From the NCBI GenBank assembly GCA_039704465.1, contig JASFAU010000004.1:1426001-1490000 (forward strand): 64,000 nucleotides of DNA, written 5' to 3'. The notes under the pieces were generated by a model that was not told where the DNA came from, ran no database searches, and saw only the letters and a list, made by a program, of their open reading frames with translations. The position numbers and the translations under genes were made by a program. Origin of the DNA: Plasmodiophora brassicae (taxonomy: Eukaryota; Endomyxa; Phytomyxea; Plasmodiophorida; Plasmodiophoridae). Positions 46,658 to 57,853 of the stretch are shown piece by piece; positions within the stretch are counted from its first letter, which is position 1; every line of letters begins with the position of its first letter.

Positions 46658-47178
46658 GGGTCCGTGCTGCGCGTTTGCTGAAGACGACCGCGGGCCCCCC
46701 ACAAACCGAATGGCCCGACGCCGCAACCCCCCACGGAGTGTGCAGCGGCACTATACCGTACAGCTGCAGCAGCTGCAGCCTCGCAAGTCCGCCTACGGCA
46801 GTACGTACCTACAACCACGGCGGCGGAGGCCGGGGACCGCCCACGGCGCAGCGTGCACACGTAACGTGACGACGGATGATCCCGGACCGGGCCCATGATC
46901 CGTTTCGTTACGCACGGCGATTGCCGTCGAGCTGTTTTGCCGTCTGCCGCTGCCGGCGGTGCGTCTGTACCTGGATATGCTTGTCGCCGGCACGTTCCCT
47001 CGGCGGGTACACGGGCGCTGCCGGTCCTCTGAAGGCCATGGCTGCTGCTGTATCAATACACGTGACAGTTCGATGAGCGACGTGACGAGGTGTTCCGGCT
47101 GGCATGTACTTTGGGAAAGGCTGCCGCCCCTGCACTGTCATCGGCACTGTTGACGCGCGAGTGCATGACGCCAGTCTG
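46658..47178. other. Gap between nucleolin-like gene and zinc-finger paralogue 1
   Basis: About 520 bp with the nucleolin-like promoter. Short GC palindromes occur (CTGCAGCAGCTGCAG near 46760). Minus-strand frames exist but show no conserved content; nothing further is supported. Confidence 0.4.
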
Positions 47179-48036
47179 TCAGTTGTTTGCATCAGCTTGG
47201 CTGGTCCTGACATGCGACGGACACAAGCACCCTCTTGAAACGCTGAGTGCCCGGAAGCGGTCACCGCTGCAATCGACGCGCACCGTCTGGACATACCTAC
47301 CTATGTAGCGAGATCCGAGACAGCCCAGCACAAATATGATGGCAAGTCGCGCAGGGTGCAGGTGTCGCCACTCGGGCCTGCCGAACGTGATGAAAATCTG
47401 ACCCGTTTCATAGATATTGTCGGACGGCGGCGCGCCGGGATGCTTCTCTTCTGGCACCATTGGGGGCCTCATTCGTCGACGGCGTGCCTGACCCTGTTGC
47501 TCGTACAAGAAGCATCCCCGACAAAGCGACTTACCGACCCACTCGGGAGGGAAGTCGCTCAACAACACCGAGCAGTCGTGGAATCGGGGAAGGTTATCAT
47601 TTGGCTGCGCCCATGATGTCGATGTCGACGCTCCTGGATGATCGGGGGTGATGCTGACATGGTCGCTGATGGTCGTAGATGGTTCATAGCGTGGAGGACG
47701 TCGAGGTCGTCGGCGCCTTGACGGTGCACTGGACGCCGTTGCCAGACCGGCCAGGTTATCAGTGGACACGCGCCCGTGCTGACCCTGACTTCGCTGGCTT
47801 GGCGACGACGCTGACATTTGCGCATCGAGGTACCTGCCAACGTGGTCGTCGGGATCGTGTTGATCCTTCTGTAGGTGTTCATTCAAGGCTGGTTCGTCGC
47901 AGAACGTCGTCGTCCGACAACGGGGACAGAAGAAGCGCGCAGCATAGTCGGCGTTATCGGCACCGTCATTGGCGGCAAATACCACGACACCAGTGAGGAG
48001 CGTGGACAGCAGTGCGCATAGGTTCAGGCACGTCAT
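47179..48036 (-). CDS. Secreted/membrane zinc-finger protein, paralogue 1
   Basis: ATG at 48036: TCLNLCALLSTLLTGVVVFA is a signal peptide or anchor. A C2H2-like finger follows (FFCPRCRTTTFCDEPALNEH with a second His after QKDQ), then a Ser/Arg/Pro-rich variable linker and a CxxC...CxxC ribbon (HDCSVLLSDFPPEWVGKSLC with RGC). A basic RRRRM motif and a hydrophobic segment (LAIIFVLGCLG) close it. The first 45 residues are nearly identical to paralogue 2 (ATG at 49067), the linker and tail are not. No known family. The 3' end may be changed by a short intron near 47300. Lineage-specific, perhaps surface or secreted. Confidence 0.55.
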   Translation of the reverse strand: MTCLNLCALLSTLLTGVVVFAANDGADNADYAARFFCPRCRTTTFCDEPALNEHLQKDQHDPDDHVGRYLDAQMSASSPSQRSQGQHGRVSTDNLAGLATASSAPSRRRRPRRPPRYEPSTTISDHVSITPDHPGASTSTSWAQPNDNLPRFHDCSVLLSDFPPEWVGKSLCRGCFLYEQQGQARRRRMRPPMVPEEKHPGAPPSDNIYETGQIFITFGRPEWRHLHPARLAIIFVLGCLGSRYIGRYVQTVRVDCSGDRFRALSVSRGCLCPSHVRTSQADANN

Positions 48037-49580
48037 CGTCGCAGTATCCAACAGTCTCGAACGGATCGATGCAACGGGTTCCTCGACTGCGACCGCGCAG
48101 GCGACAGCCAGTCACGTATTCAGCGCAACAGTTGGTACGTAGCGCATCTGGCCAGGAGCAGACGAACAACGGTCCTATTCAGCGTCGCTCAGTATCCCAG
48201 GGTGACGTCGTTGCGGCGCCACCCGTGCAAGCTGAGAAAGAGGGGGCAATGGATCAATGGAGCGCCTTGGTTGGGTTTCATAGCTTTGCAGGAGCCGCTA
48301 CGTTGCTGCGGGAAGACGGCTCCGACACGACGTTGCTGTTAGGGGACTTGTATTTGAGTCTCGAACCAAGGCATACTTGGTACGGGAAACAACGCGAAAC
48401 TGAGCAGTCACTCGGGCCCGCCGAACGTTTCACCGCTGGCGCCATCGCCCATCGGGGGCAGCATAGCCAGCATTCGTCGACGGCGTGCATTCGTGCGCCT
48501 TTGCTCCTTCAAGCATTGCTGACAAAACAATTTACGGACCCTCTCGAGACGGGTGTTGCTCAACACCAGTGAGCAGTCGTAGCATCGGGGAAGGTAATCA
48601 TTTGCCTGCGTCCATGTCGGCGTCGACGTTCCTGGACCATCAGGATTATGGCTGGGCACTGCAATACGATCACCATGGTGTTCCCTGATGCTGAAATGGT
48701 CGCTGACGGTCCTAGATGGAGGACGTGGACGCCGTCGTCGGCGCCTTGACGATGCACTGGACGTCGTTGCTGGACCCGGAAGTTCAGGAGATTCGTGTTC
48801 CTGCTGACCCGGATCTGGCTGACTTGTCGACGACGACGCTGCCTCTTGCACATAGTCGAGATACATGCCAACGTGACCGTTTTGAACGCCGTGTTCCAAC
48901 CGTAGATGTTCATTCAGGGCTGGCTCGTCGCGGAACGTCGTCGTCCGACAACAGGGGCAGAAGAAGCGCGCTGCATAGTCGACGATATCGGCGCCGTCAT
49001 TAGCGGCGAATACGACGACACCAGTGAGGAGCGTGAACAGCAGTACGCATAGGTTCGCGCACGTCATCGTCGCAGTATCCAACAGATCTCGAACGGATCG
49101 ATGCAACGTGTTTCTCGACTGCAACCGCGCAGGCGACAGCCAGAGGCCCTGGGCAATCCCGGAGTTTTCCTCCGTACAGCCCGCCTAAACCGATTCCGGT
49201 TCAACTGCCTGTTGCAATCACGTAAACACGCTCGGAAGGTTCCAACACGAATGGACGGAACATTCCGGCTCGCAGCGTCGCACACGAAGACAGCCTTCCC
49301 CATAACCAGTACTTGTCATAATTATAGAAGATCGTATGGTCGTCTGCCACATATTCAGCGCAACGATCGCTGGAATCCATCTGGCCGGGAGCAGAAAATT
49401 GACGAACAAGGGTCATATTCAGCGTCGCCCAGTATCGTCGCCGCGGCGTCACCCGTTCAAGGGAGGCACAGGATCACTGGAGCGCTTGGTTTATAGGTTT
49501 CGTAGCCTTGTTGGTTTTCGTACTTCTAGGTAGCTTTGAACGAGCCGTTACGGTGCTGCGGGAGGATCCCCGAACAATGG
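47380..49580. repeat. Tandem duplication of about 1.1 kb including coding and upstream DNA
   Basis: Copy 1 spans about 47380-48340 and copy 2 about 48430-49580. Similar blocks outside the coding part include CGACTGCRACCGCGCAGGCG followed by ACAGCCAG (about 48087 and 49120), TATTCAGCGTCGCYCAGTAT (about 48178 and 49424) and a stretch near 48260/49470 ending GTGCTGCGGGA-type. Divergence is moderate with indels. Confidence 0.75.
48408..49067 (-). CDS. Secreted/membrane zinc-finger protein, paralogue 2
   Basis: ATG at 49067: TCANLCVLLFTLLTGVVVFA signal segment, NDGADIVDYAARFFCPCCRT and EPALNEHLRLEHG (C2H2-like), a Ser/Thr/Pro/Arg linker (SSRRRRRRPRPPS), then a CxxC...CxxC ribbon (CYDCSLVLSN ... 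FCQQC) and KEQRRTNARRRRM. Same domain order as paralogue 1, but the hydrophobic C-terminal segment is missing. About 220 residues. The duplicated unit includes the 5' flank, so the two genes may share regulation. Confidence 0.6.
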   Translation of the reverse strand: MTCANLCVLLFTLLTGVVVFAANDGADIVDYAARFFCPCCRTTTFRDEPALNEHLRLEHGVQNGHVGMYLDYVQEAASSSTSQPDPGQQEHESPELPGPATTSSASSRRRRRRPRPPSRTVSDHFSIREHHGDRIAVPSHNPDGPGTSTPTWTQANDYLPRCYDCSLVLSNTRLERVRKLFCQQCLKEQRRTNARRRRMLAMLPPMGDGASGETFGGPE

Positions 49581-49792
49581 TGGCAATGGGGATGGCCCCG
49601 ACGCAACGTTGCTGGTACTTAATATTGGCTGGACGCTGCAACAGGCCCGCAAGGAAGACTCGGCGCTCCGCACTCCCTGTTTCTCGTACCCGGTTCACCT
49701 ACTACGACCTGACCGAATCTGCCTCACCGATAGGTGTACCCTATCGATCCGGTTTGTAATAATTGTTGGCCTACACGACGCACCGCGCGACC
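49581..49792. other. Gap upstream of the ciliary-like gene
   Basis: About 210 bp beyond the end of the duplicated unit. Likely a divergent promoter; no specific sites recognised. Confidence 0.35.
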
Positions 49793-50416
49793 ATGTTCTT
49801 CGGCTTGACGCAGCTGGGTCCACAGTGCCCATTCACAGCGTGCGCATGGAAGGACTTGTCGATCCGGCAGTTCCAGGAGGATCAGATCGGACTCGCGTTC
49901 GACGCGTTGTGCTCCAGTATGACGCCTCGTGGACGACCTACCGTCGATCGCCTTCCTGTTAGTTACGACGCCGTCCGGAGGTGCTTGAGGTTGGTCTATG
50001 GGTTCGAGTCGCCACCTGGCGAGATCGGCCTCGTTCTCACTCGGCTTCGCCGCCAAGAGGTAATCATCCCGAGATGCTGCGTACGCGCCTGCGTTCCTGC
50101 TGACGCAATGTCAGCAGGGTAAGACGTTCGACCGTGAGGAGTGGTTGGGCGCCTGCCGCGCCATCGTTGACGACGTTAAGACGATATCGGAGGCGGCGCC
50201 GGTGGAGTACCACAGTCTGAAAGAATTGACAGCCGACAACTACCGCAGCCGGCGCTTCAAATACGACCCACAGCTCAAGTTTCGCAAGCCGCTTCTGACA
50301 TCGCATCAGGTCGCCGCCACCCCCGTCCAGACCGTGTACCTGCTGACTCGGGTCCTGTTAGGTGGGATGGTTCAAACCCGGCGAGGTTGAGCAGGTCGTA
50401 CGCAAACCGAACATAA
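49793..50416 (+). CDS. Possible ciliary protein with degenerate EF-hand pair
   Basis: ATG at 49793: FFGLTQLGPQCPF then two helix-loop-helix units resembling EF-hands without Ca2+ ligands (PVSYDAVRRCLRLVYGFESP). After an intron (GTAATC...TCAGCAG, about 50059-50117) GKTFDREEWLGACRAIVDDV follows, then EYHSLKELTADNYRSRRFKY and DPQLKFRKPLLTSHQ. A last intron (GTCGCC...TGTTAG, about 50309-50360) yields a tail ending NRT and TAA at 50414-50416. The short basic 'NxxRxxRFxYxPxxKFxKPxTxxxE/QxGW'-like ending resembles microtubule inner proteins of axonemes; this is an impression of style, not a firm family match. Confidence 0.5.
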
Positions 50417-50720
50417 CCTGCCCAGAGACGCAGGTTGGTGCTGCTGTTCGTCGTCCACACACATGACGGCGCCATTGAACTAGTGGGCGTGGCGTTTAGT
50501 TTGCTGGCGAGATGATCAAAGCCGGTGTCATCTTCTAAACAAGAACAGCGACAGTCGGGAGCGTCCTCGTTGGCCGGCATCACACGCAGTACATCGTTCG
50601 AGCGTAATTACTCACCAGAACCGAGACAATACAATCCCGTGTTCATTCTGTTCATCCTGTCGAACTGCGGTCCGTTTCGTAGAGCGATCCCGCCGCAGAG
50701 GGCATCTCCGACCTGGATCG
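50340..50720 (-). other. Possible gene fragment of unknown function on the minus strand
   Basis: Two candidate exons, IALRNGPQFDRMNRMNTGLY (about 50700-50620) and, after GTGAGT...TTTAG, DDTGFDHLASKLNATPTSSM with WTTNSSTNLRLWA (about 50545-50420). Splice signals are good and the composition is protein-like, but no family is recognised and it overlaps the end of the plus-strand gene. Confidence 0.25.
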
Positions 50721-50873
50721 AGGCTGTTTAACGGGGCTACACGAATAGCTTGCCGGCCGTCGGTAGACGGCTTCATTGGGCATTGGGACCTGGGGTCGCG
50801 AGTGTATTCGCTGACGCATGCGAATTTCGACACTCGGGCGCGTGCCACGACACATCAGACGTCGACGTCAACG

Positions 50874-53067
50874 ATGTCGCCGGGCGTCGCCTGGTATTCC
50901 GCAGAGGATCCCCGCACTGGCCGAACCTATTACTACAACACGCTCGGCCATCGGCAATGGCGACCGCCCAGCGTCCTCTCCCCGTAACGATACCACCTAC
51001 ATAGGGCGTACGCACCGGCGTCTGTGTTGACAGGGCGCCTGCAGAGCGTCCAGCACCGACAGGGAACCTGCGCAGGGCACACAAGACGACATCCAGGTGG
51101 ACATACAGCCACCGAGAGTACCGCCGAACCTCCAGCGCCAACGATCAAAATCGCTGGACCTTGACGGCCTTCCCGCTGGCAACCACGTCCGGATCGTCCC
51201 ACGTACGTTGTCGATTGCCGGACCTGATTGCCACTGTTCAGGACCGGCGGAGCGCCGGCAACGCCAGCACGGACGACAGGCCGGAGCCGGCGACTCGGGA
51301 CCTGACCTGGAGCGATATCAACCCGTGCGCCGGCGCCAACGGCGACCCGCCCAGCGGCCCGGACAACGTTGCCGAAGACGATGTCGGTCGGGCACCGGTG
51401 CCCGGGCGCCGCCGCCACATGACTAACCCATGCCCTACCCCAGGCGATGAGCCAGGTCGGGTGCAGCGAGGACAACGACGCTGAGCAAGGCGCCGCCGCG
51501 TAACCAGGGGGCCGACGGCGTATGTACTCGGACGAAGACCACTGACACGCGTAACGTGTGCAGGCCGACGGCCACGACGCAACCGCCGGCGTTGATGATC
51601 GGCATCAGCCGCCCAATGGCGATTGCCGACGGGCCTACCGTCGCCCAGCAGCGATCGCGACCGATCCCACGGGCGACCTCGTCGGTGCCGCCGCCGACGA
51701 GGGACCTGCTCGTCGAGGATTTCCTCGCCAAGTACGGCCGAAAGAAGAAGACAGGTACGGCGGCGTCTCTCTGCCAGGCAGGCGCCCCCCCGCGTTGACC
51801 AAGTCGGGATGCAGTGTTCGCGTTCAGCTCCGGCGACGTATCGCTTCAATGGCAGAACGAGCCGCTGAAGGCGTCGCTGTTGAGCATGACGCCGAACCAG
51901 AGCCAGGCGGCCGTTGGCGCCTTCAAGCAGCTGTTACTGTTCATGGGTGGGCATGGGCAGGCCAACGAATGCGATGCGCGTCCTGACGCGGTGTGGTCGC
52001 GTGAAGGGGATTCCACGGCGCCGATACTGACCCCGCGATCGGTCCTGATCGGGAACGTGGTCAGCGCCGGCACCAGCATACGCGAGATCCGCGACGAGAT
52101 CTTCCTGCAGATCTGCAAGCAGATGACGAACTGCCCGAGCGCGGACACGGTCGTCGAGGGGTTCAAGGCGCTCGTCATCTGCGCGTCGGCGTTCGCGCCC
52201 AGTCGCGAGTTCGCCCCGTACCTGTCGTCGTGGGCGGTTAGGTCGCTGAACACGATGCCGGCGCACGACCCGATGCAGGCCTCGACGCACACGCTTCAGT
52301 CGTGTATTATGCTGAAGCGATTCTTCCAGTTCCGGCTGCGGTACACGATTGAGGTCGGCCCGCTGATGCGCCCCACGACGGTGCCCGTTGTGGACGACGT
52401 CGCCCACAAGGGCGTCCGAAGCCACATGATCATGTTCGGGGGCAACCTGCAGTGGATCATGAAGCTTCAGGCCGAGGAGGGCCTGACGCTGGGCGTTCCG
52501 CAAGCCCTGCACGAGTGCCTGAGGGCGCTCGCCAACCCGCAAGCGCGGACGCTGAAGGGCATCTTCAGGACAGCGGCCGAGAAGCACCAGGTGCAACGCG
52601 AGAAGGAGGTGATGCTGTCGGGGACGTACGATCTGCTCGACGCCGACCTAATCGTCGTCGCCGACCTTCTCAAGGCATGGCTTCGGGAGTTGCACCCGCC
52701 GGTCATCCCAATCTATCGACAATGCATCGACGTCGCAGAGCAGCCTGACGCCTGCCTCGATCTGGTGATGAAGAGGCTGCCGAAGGAGAACGTCAGGGTT
52801 CTGGCAATGTTGACGCGATTTCTACGAGATCTGGCGAGCAGTGCCGATCAGACAGGGTTGGGGGCCACGCTTGTCGCTGTCCAACGAGTGCTGACGTGAA
52901 TGGCCAGGATGGATGTTGACAATCTGGCAACCGTGTTCGCACCGAACCTGTTGCGGGATGAGACGCCGGCCGGGACAAACGTGAAGGAACTCGCCAATCT
53001 AGCGCGTGTCTCTGCGACATTCGTCGGCAACCTCATAAGGGGGTGGCCTCAGAGAGATAACGAATAA
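50874..53067 (+). CDS. WW-MyTH4-RhoGAP protein (ARHGAP39/Vilse-like)
   Basis: A Rho-family GTPase activator. ATG at 50874 starts a WW domain (WYSAEDPRTGRTYYYNTLGH then RQWRPP). A low-complexity linker over several exons (51000-51800) contains KSLDLDG and LVEDFLAKYGRKKK. The MyTH4 domain starts about 51940 (FKQLLLFMGG, IREIRDEIFLQICKQMTNCP, GFKALVICASAFAPS). RhoGAP from about 52490: VPQALHECLRALANPQ, LKGIFRTAAE with the catalytic Arg of the GxxR/K loop, ADLLKAWLRELHPPVIP. The last intron (about 52858-52911) joins DQTG to MDVDNLATVFAPNLLRDE, the final 'NLA.VFAPNLLR' helix. Stop TAA at 53065-53067. The order WW-MyTH4-RhoGAP is that of ARHGAP39; only one WW is visible here. Confidence 0.9.
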
Positions 53068-53147
53068 ACGTCAGCAGAATGGAAGTGCAGCGCTTCCCGG
53101 AACACCCAACGATTAGTGTATCGCGATGGGCACATGCGTCGGCGGTC

Positions 53148-54269
53148 CTACTCAGCGCAAACTGCTGGAACTGCTCGAGAATCCATTGGCGGGACTGCCA
53201 GGGCGTGCTGGGCGGTGACACGTCGCCGCTTGATGGCATCGAATACAGCTGGGTCGCGCAGCCGGCTCTGTTTGTCCATGTCGCATTCAAGGCTGGTAAT
53301 GGCGTCGGCGTTGAGCAAGTAGGCGTCCCACAGCAGCACTAGGTTAGTTTGGTAGATCGCCCAGGCAGGCAGAGTCAGCACGCGAGACAGCCTCACTTGT
53401 CCAGTGGACACGACATCGTACAGCCTGGGGCTCTCGAGAGCGTTAGTGATTGCTAGTGGCAACCGCGACGCTGTCTCCAAGTCGATGTCGCCACGCATAA
53501 TGTACTGCCAGAGAAAGTCGCTACGGAGCCTCATGGCTGTCCAGATCGACAAGCGTGCAATCTGTTGGAGTGTTGCGCGGCCGGCGGACACGAGCTGGCA
53601 CAGCCGGGCAGATCTCAGATTGACGAGGCCGCCACGATATCCGGAATGGCCCGTGCTTAGTTTCGCGTGTACGAGGTCGACAAAGGATATGACGCCCGCA
53701 AGAAGCAGGTGGCGGACGCCTGCGATGCCGATCGTTCTGAGCACCAACGCTAACATCGCTGCGGAATAGGATGCGTCAAGAAGACGCAGAATATCATCGA
53801 GAATCCGCCGTTGCCGTCGATGCAGATCGATGATGTCCACGACAATATCATCCTGGTCAAGGAAGATGTAATCCAGAGAACGAAGCTGGGACGCTGTTGC
53901 CTGCTTGACCGCCCACACGCTCAGACAGCCGCTCAGAAGGAGCCGGACCAGGTTTGGGTTGTCCCCATGCTCAATGCTCTCCTTCACCCAGCGTCGCTTG
54001 CAGTCGTCCAGTCCCAGGTCATCAAATATCCGCCCCGTATCGCCGCGTTTCACGAACATGAACTCGGGACGGCGCGCCAGCGGCTGGGCAATGAACACAG
54101 GCAACGATGGCCTCACGCGACGATCATCGATAAACCGCCTCCAGAGCGCATCCCCGTTTCCGGCAACAACCTCCCGGAGCAGACGCGACACACCGGCGAC
54201 GCGTACCAGCGACACCGGGTCCAGACACTGCATGACGACGACGACGCAATCAGGCCCAAGTCCCCACAT
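53148..54269 (-). CDS. F-box-like protein with helical repeats
   Basis: A single-exon protein of about 373 residues from the ATG at 54269. The first 50 residues (LGPDCVVVVMQCLDPVSLVR, VAGVSRLLREVV, ALWRRF) match the F-box, suggesting an SCF ligase adaptor. The remainder is mostly Leu/Ala-rich helices with weak repeating units (LLLAGVISFVDLV, LCQLVSAGRATLQQI, LYDVVSTGQVRLSRV), the substrate-binding side, with no named repeat family. The 5' flank contains a CA/GT microsatellite. Confidence 0.75.
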   Translation of the reverse strand: MWGLGPDCVVVVMQCLDPVSLVRVAGVSRLLREVVAGNGDALWRRFIDDRRVRPSLPVFIAQPLARRPEFMFVKRGDTGRIFDDLGLDDCKRRWVKESIEHGDNPNLVRLLLSGCLSVWAVKQATASQLRSLDYIFLDQDDIVVDIIDLHRRQRRILDDILRLLDASYSAAMLALVLRTIGIAGVRHLLLAGVISFVDLVHAKLSTGHSGYRGGLVNLRSARLCQLVSAGRATLQQIARLSIWTAMRLRSDFLWQYIMRGDIDLETASRLPLAITNALESPRLYDVVSTGQVRLSRVLTLPAWAIYQTNLVLLWDAYLLNADAITSLECDMDKQSRLRDPAVFDAIKRRRVTAQHALAVPPMDSRAVPAVCAE

Positions 54270-54499
54270 CTCACACACGTACACACACACACACCGATAT
54301 CCCAAATGACGACGAGCCGTGTGCAGTTCCACTGGCGGTCGCCAGCACCGGTCATGTCATCAGGGTGCCATCGTTACAACTCGACCTGACGGCGCCGAAC
54401 TGCAAAATCGGTCCGAGTCGTCGAGCGAGTTTTTGGGAAGACACCCAACGCGAAAGTGGCCCGTTCGGTGGCCGGTCAGTGTCGTTCGTCGCTGGCAGC
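54270..54499. promoter_or_regulatory. Divergent promoter region with CA microsatellite
   Basis: About 230 bp between the F-box gene (minus) and AP-1 gamma (plus). A (CA)n-type tract lies at about 54272-54293. No other site recognised. Confidence 0.45.
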
Positions 54500-57400
54500 A
54501 TGAGCGGCAGGCTCAGCGAGCTGATCCGCAGCGTCCGCGCGTGCAAAACCCAGGCCGAGGAACGCGAGACGATCGCGAAGGAATGCGCGACGATTCGCAC
54601 GCTGCTGAAGACGGCGGGTACGCTGGCGGCGGGTCGTCCTCCGTCGGACGAGGCGTCTGACCGTGGTGGATATCAGATAACACCCAGAGGCACCGATGTG
54701 TTGCCAAGCTGCTGTATATTCACATGCTGGGATATCCGACCCATTTCGGGCAAGTGGAATGCCTGAAGCTGATTGCATCGCCCAACTTCCCTGAGAAGCG
54801 CATCGGGTACCTCGGCCTCATGGCCATGGTTGACGAACGCCACGAAGTCCTCATGCTGGTCACAAACTCCATCAAGCAGTAGGATTCCCGCTGGCCTCGT
54901 GTCCACGTCCCTCGACCATTGATCATGCCCGTAGAGATATGAACAACCCGAACCAGTACGTGCAAGGCCTTGCGCTGTGTGCTCTGGGCAACCTGGCATC
55001 TCCGGAAATGTCTCGTATGGCCTTTCGATACGTCATGTGCGGCTCTTCCCTCGCTAACATGTCGGGCAGGGGACCTTCAGGCGGAAGTCGAGAAGATTAT
55101 CAAGTCGTCGACCAACGTGTATGTCCAGAAGAAGGCGTTCCTGGTCGCTCTACGGGGCATTCGTAAAGTGCCCGACCTGCTGACGAACTACCTGCCGTAC
55201 GTGAAGCAGGCCCTGACTGACAAGAACCCGTCGATCGTCATTGCTGGGCTCGCGCTGGCAAGCGAGATGGCCTGCGCGAAACCGAAGCTGAAGAAGAAGT
55301 TCGCAAAGGTGAGTGCTGGACGCCGACTGCGGTGCTTCGTGATGTGATGAATGTTGGAGCAGTACGTCGAGACGCTCGTGAAAGCGCTGAAGAGCCTGAT
55401 CATGTCGGGGTATTCCCCCGATCGTGACGTCGCCGGCATCAACGACCCGTTCCTCCAAGTTCGTATTATTCGTTTCCTCTGCCTGGTTGGCGAGAACAAC
55501 GCTGAGGCTAGCGAGGAAATGAACGACGTGCTAGCTCAGGTAGAGGCGTGCACAAAGCACGCTTCGTGTTCGCTGAGTGAAACGCAGGTCGCGACAAACA
55601 CGGAATCGTCGAAGAATCCCGGCAATGCGATTCTATATGAATGCGTACGAACGATTATGTCGATTGAGGCGGAGTCGGGTCTTCGTGTCATGGCGATCAA
55701 TATCCTCGGGAGGTTCCTGTTGAATCGGGAGAACAATATCCGATATGTCGCATTGAACACGCTGTGCCAATGTGTCAAGCAGAACATGCAAGCTGTCCAA
55801 CGCCACCGTAACACGATCGTGGAGTGTCTGAAGGCGAGTTGCCCGCGCAGCCGCGCTGTCGCACCTGTTTAACTGGACCTTAGGACTCGGACGTTTCGAT
55901 TCGCAACCGAGCACTCGACCTCGTGTACTGTCTGGTCAACAAGTCCAATGTCGAGTCACTCGTCCACGAGCTCATATCGTTTCTACAACTGTCTACCAGT
56001 GAAAAGGAATTCCGGTCGGACCTCACCAGCCGGGTAGATTTGCTTGCTATATCTAGCGTTGTGTGCCCTTGCCGATACCTGCTTTCAGATAACCGAGGTT
56101 ATGGAGGCGTACGCTCCCAGCGCGAACTGGCATATGGAGACTCTCATTCAAGTGTTGGAGAAATCGGGCAACGTCACGAAATTAAAAGGTAATCCCTGTC
56201 GGTAGTGCAGATCGTTGCCAGGATTCATTTTCTTGCCGCAGTGCCTTACCGACTTGCAATGCTGATAACGGACAATCCGGATTTGCGAGCGTATACGATC
56301 CACAAGCTGTTCGCCAGTCTAAAGAATGATCTGTCCCAGGTCGCTTGACCGTTTGCCCGGTTGTACGGCGTCTAACGATCGCCTGCCTAGATCCACTTGG
56401 TTATCGTCGCACTGTGGGCCATCGGTGAATTCGGAACCCATCTGGTTAGCCAGGAAGGGGTTGCTGCTGCGAATGCCCAAAGCGGTGAGCCGCAGTCGGC
56501 ACCTTTCCAACTGGTTGGTGCAACTGCACTGTCCATTCATTTCAGTACTTTAGTGTTTAATACTGGCTGTTAGCACACGGAACAAGGTGTCGTCGATCGC
56601 GTCTACGCGTGTATAAACGAACCCGTGGCTGTCATTAAGCAGTACGCGTTAGTCACGCTCCTGAAGCTGGCTTCCAAATTCAGCCCAGCTTCGTTGGCGA
56701 AATGCCAGTCGATTCTGTCTGAGTACAAATCCAACATCAACACGGAGCTGCAGGTAAATACGTACATTCCCACATCGTACGACATAGGTCGTGATCAGTG
56801 GCACAGGCACGGGCATGCGAGTTTGATAGCTTCCTCGCCCCGGAGTTCGCGTCCTTGCATGAGTCGGTTCTTGCTCCCATGCCGCCTGTTGTCAAGAGGC
56901 CTGTTGCAGGTACCCCGGCATATCTTCATCAGTGTTGCTGTGTTACTCACTATTCGGATTCAGATGTGTTTGCAAGTGTTGCAGGAAACGAGAAAGAAGA
57001 CGACGTGGAAGAGGTAATTACTCGTAGTCTTGATTTCACTGCCTGGTCTTACACGAATTCAGCCTAAAGAGACGCCTCCTGGTGTCAAAGAAGGAACGGC
57101 GACTACTACTGCACCTCTTGACCTGCTAGGGATCGGTTCAGGTTTGGCACCTACGACGGCAACTCAGCCTGCAGTGGCAACTGTGGACCTGCTAGCCGAC
57201 CTATTCGGTGCGCCATCGCCTACCGCTGCCACCAGCAGTACGTTCGATATATTCAGCGCGGACGACCCGAAACTTGCCGCGTCAGTTGACGTTGACATCC
57301 AGTCCCTTCCTCGTTGTCTAATTTGGATCACGTTAGGCAATCGTTTGCTGATTTGGAGGCTTTCAACCAGTCGGGCGTCAAAACTGTCTTCAGTTTCGAA

Positions 57401-57750
57401 CCGGTCAAATGCCCAGGCGTTTTCCGTATCACAGCTACTTTCACGAGCTCGAGGGACGACACGATATCTCAATTTGAATTCAAGGCTGCTGTTCCCAAGG
57501 TTGGCTCAGCCAAAGTCGTTGCTTTCATCCACGGCTAACACTTCTCTGTCAGTACATTCGCATTCGACTTAATGCAGCGAGTTCGACGACGCTAGCACCT
57601 GGAGGACCTCCTGTCGTCCAGCAAATCGAAGTGAACAACTCCATGCCGGAGAAGCCCTTGCTCATGAAGATCAAGATCGATGGCAAGCTGCCTGGTGACG
57701 TCCAGTTCAGTGAAGCAGGTCAGGTTTCCAACTTCCCTCCCGGTCTGTAA
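54500..57750 (+). CDS. AP1G1: AP-1 complex subunit gamma (gamma-adaptin)
   Basis: Large subunit of the AP-1 clathrin adaptor at the trans-Golgi/endosome. ATG at 54500: [20 protein letters not shown] and IAKECATIR, the classic gamma N-terminus. Exons follow with [80 protein letters not shown], then [62 protein letters not shown] hinge with DLL/DLF clathrin-box-like motifs ([16 protein letters not shown]) lies at about 57110-57210. The ear domain ends [26 protein letters not shown] and TAA at 57748-57750. At least a dozen short introns. Confidence 0.92.
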
Positions 57751-57853
57751 ATTACCCCCCCCGGTTGTCCAACCCTAACAAAGTTCACGATCACTTCTGC
57801 CCCGCGTGGTGCCACAGTGATTCAATAGGAACCGCCCGGAGATACGGGCACGT

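Noticed and set aside
50360..50400. tRNA T-arm-like string GGTTCAAACCC
   Set aside because: No matching acceptor stem, D-arm or anticodon arm around it; it lies in coding/intron sequence.
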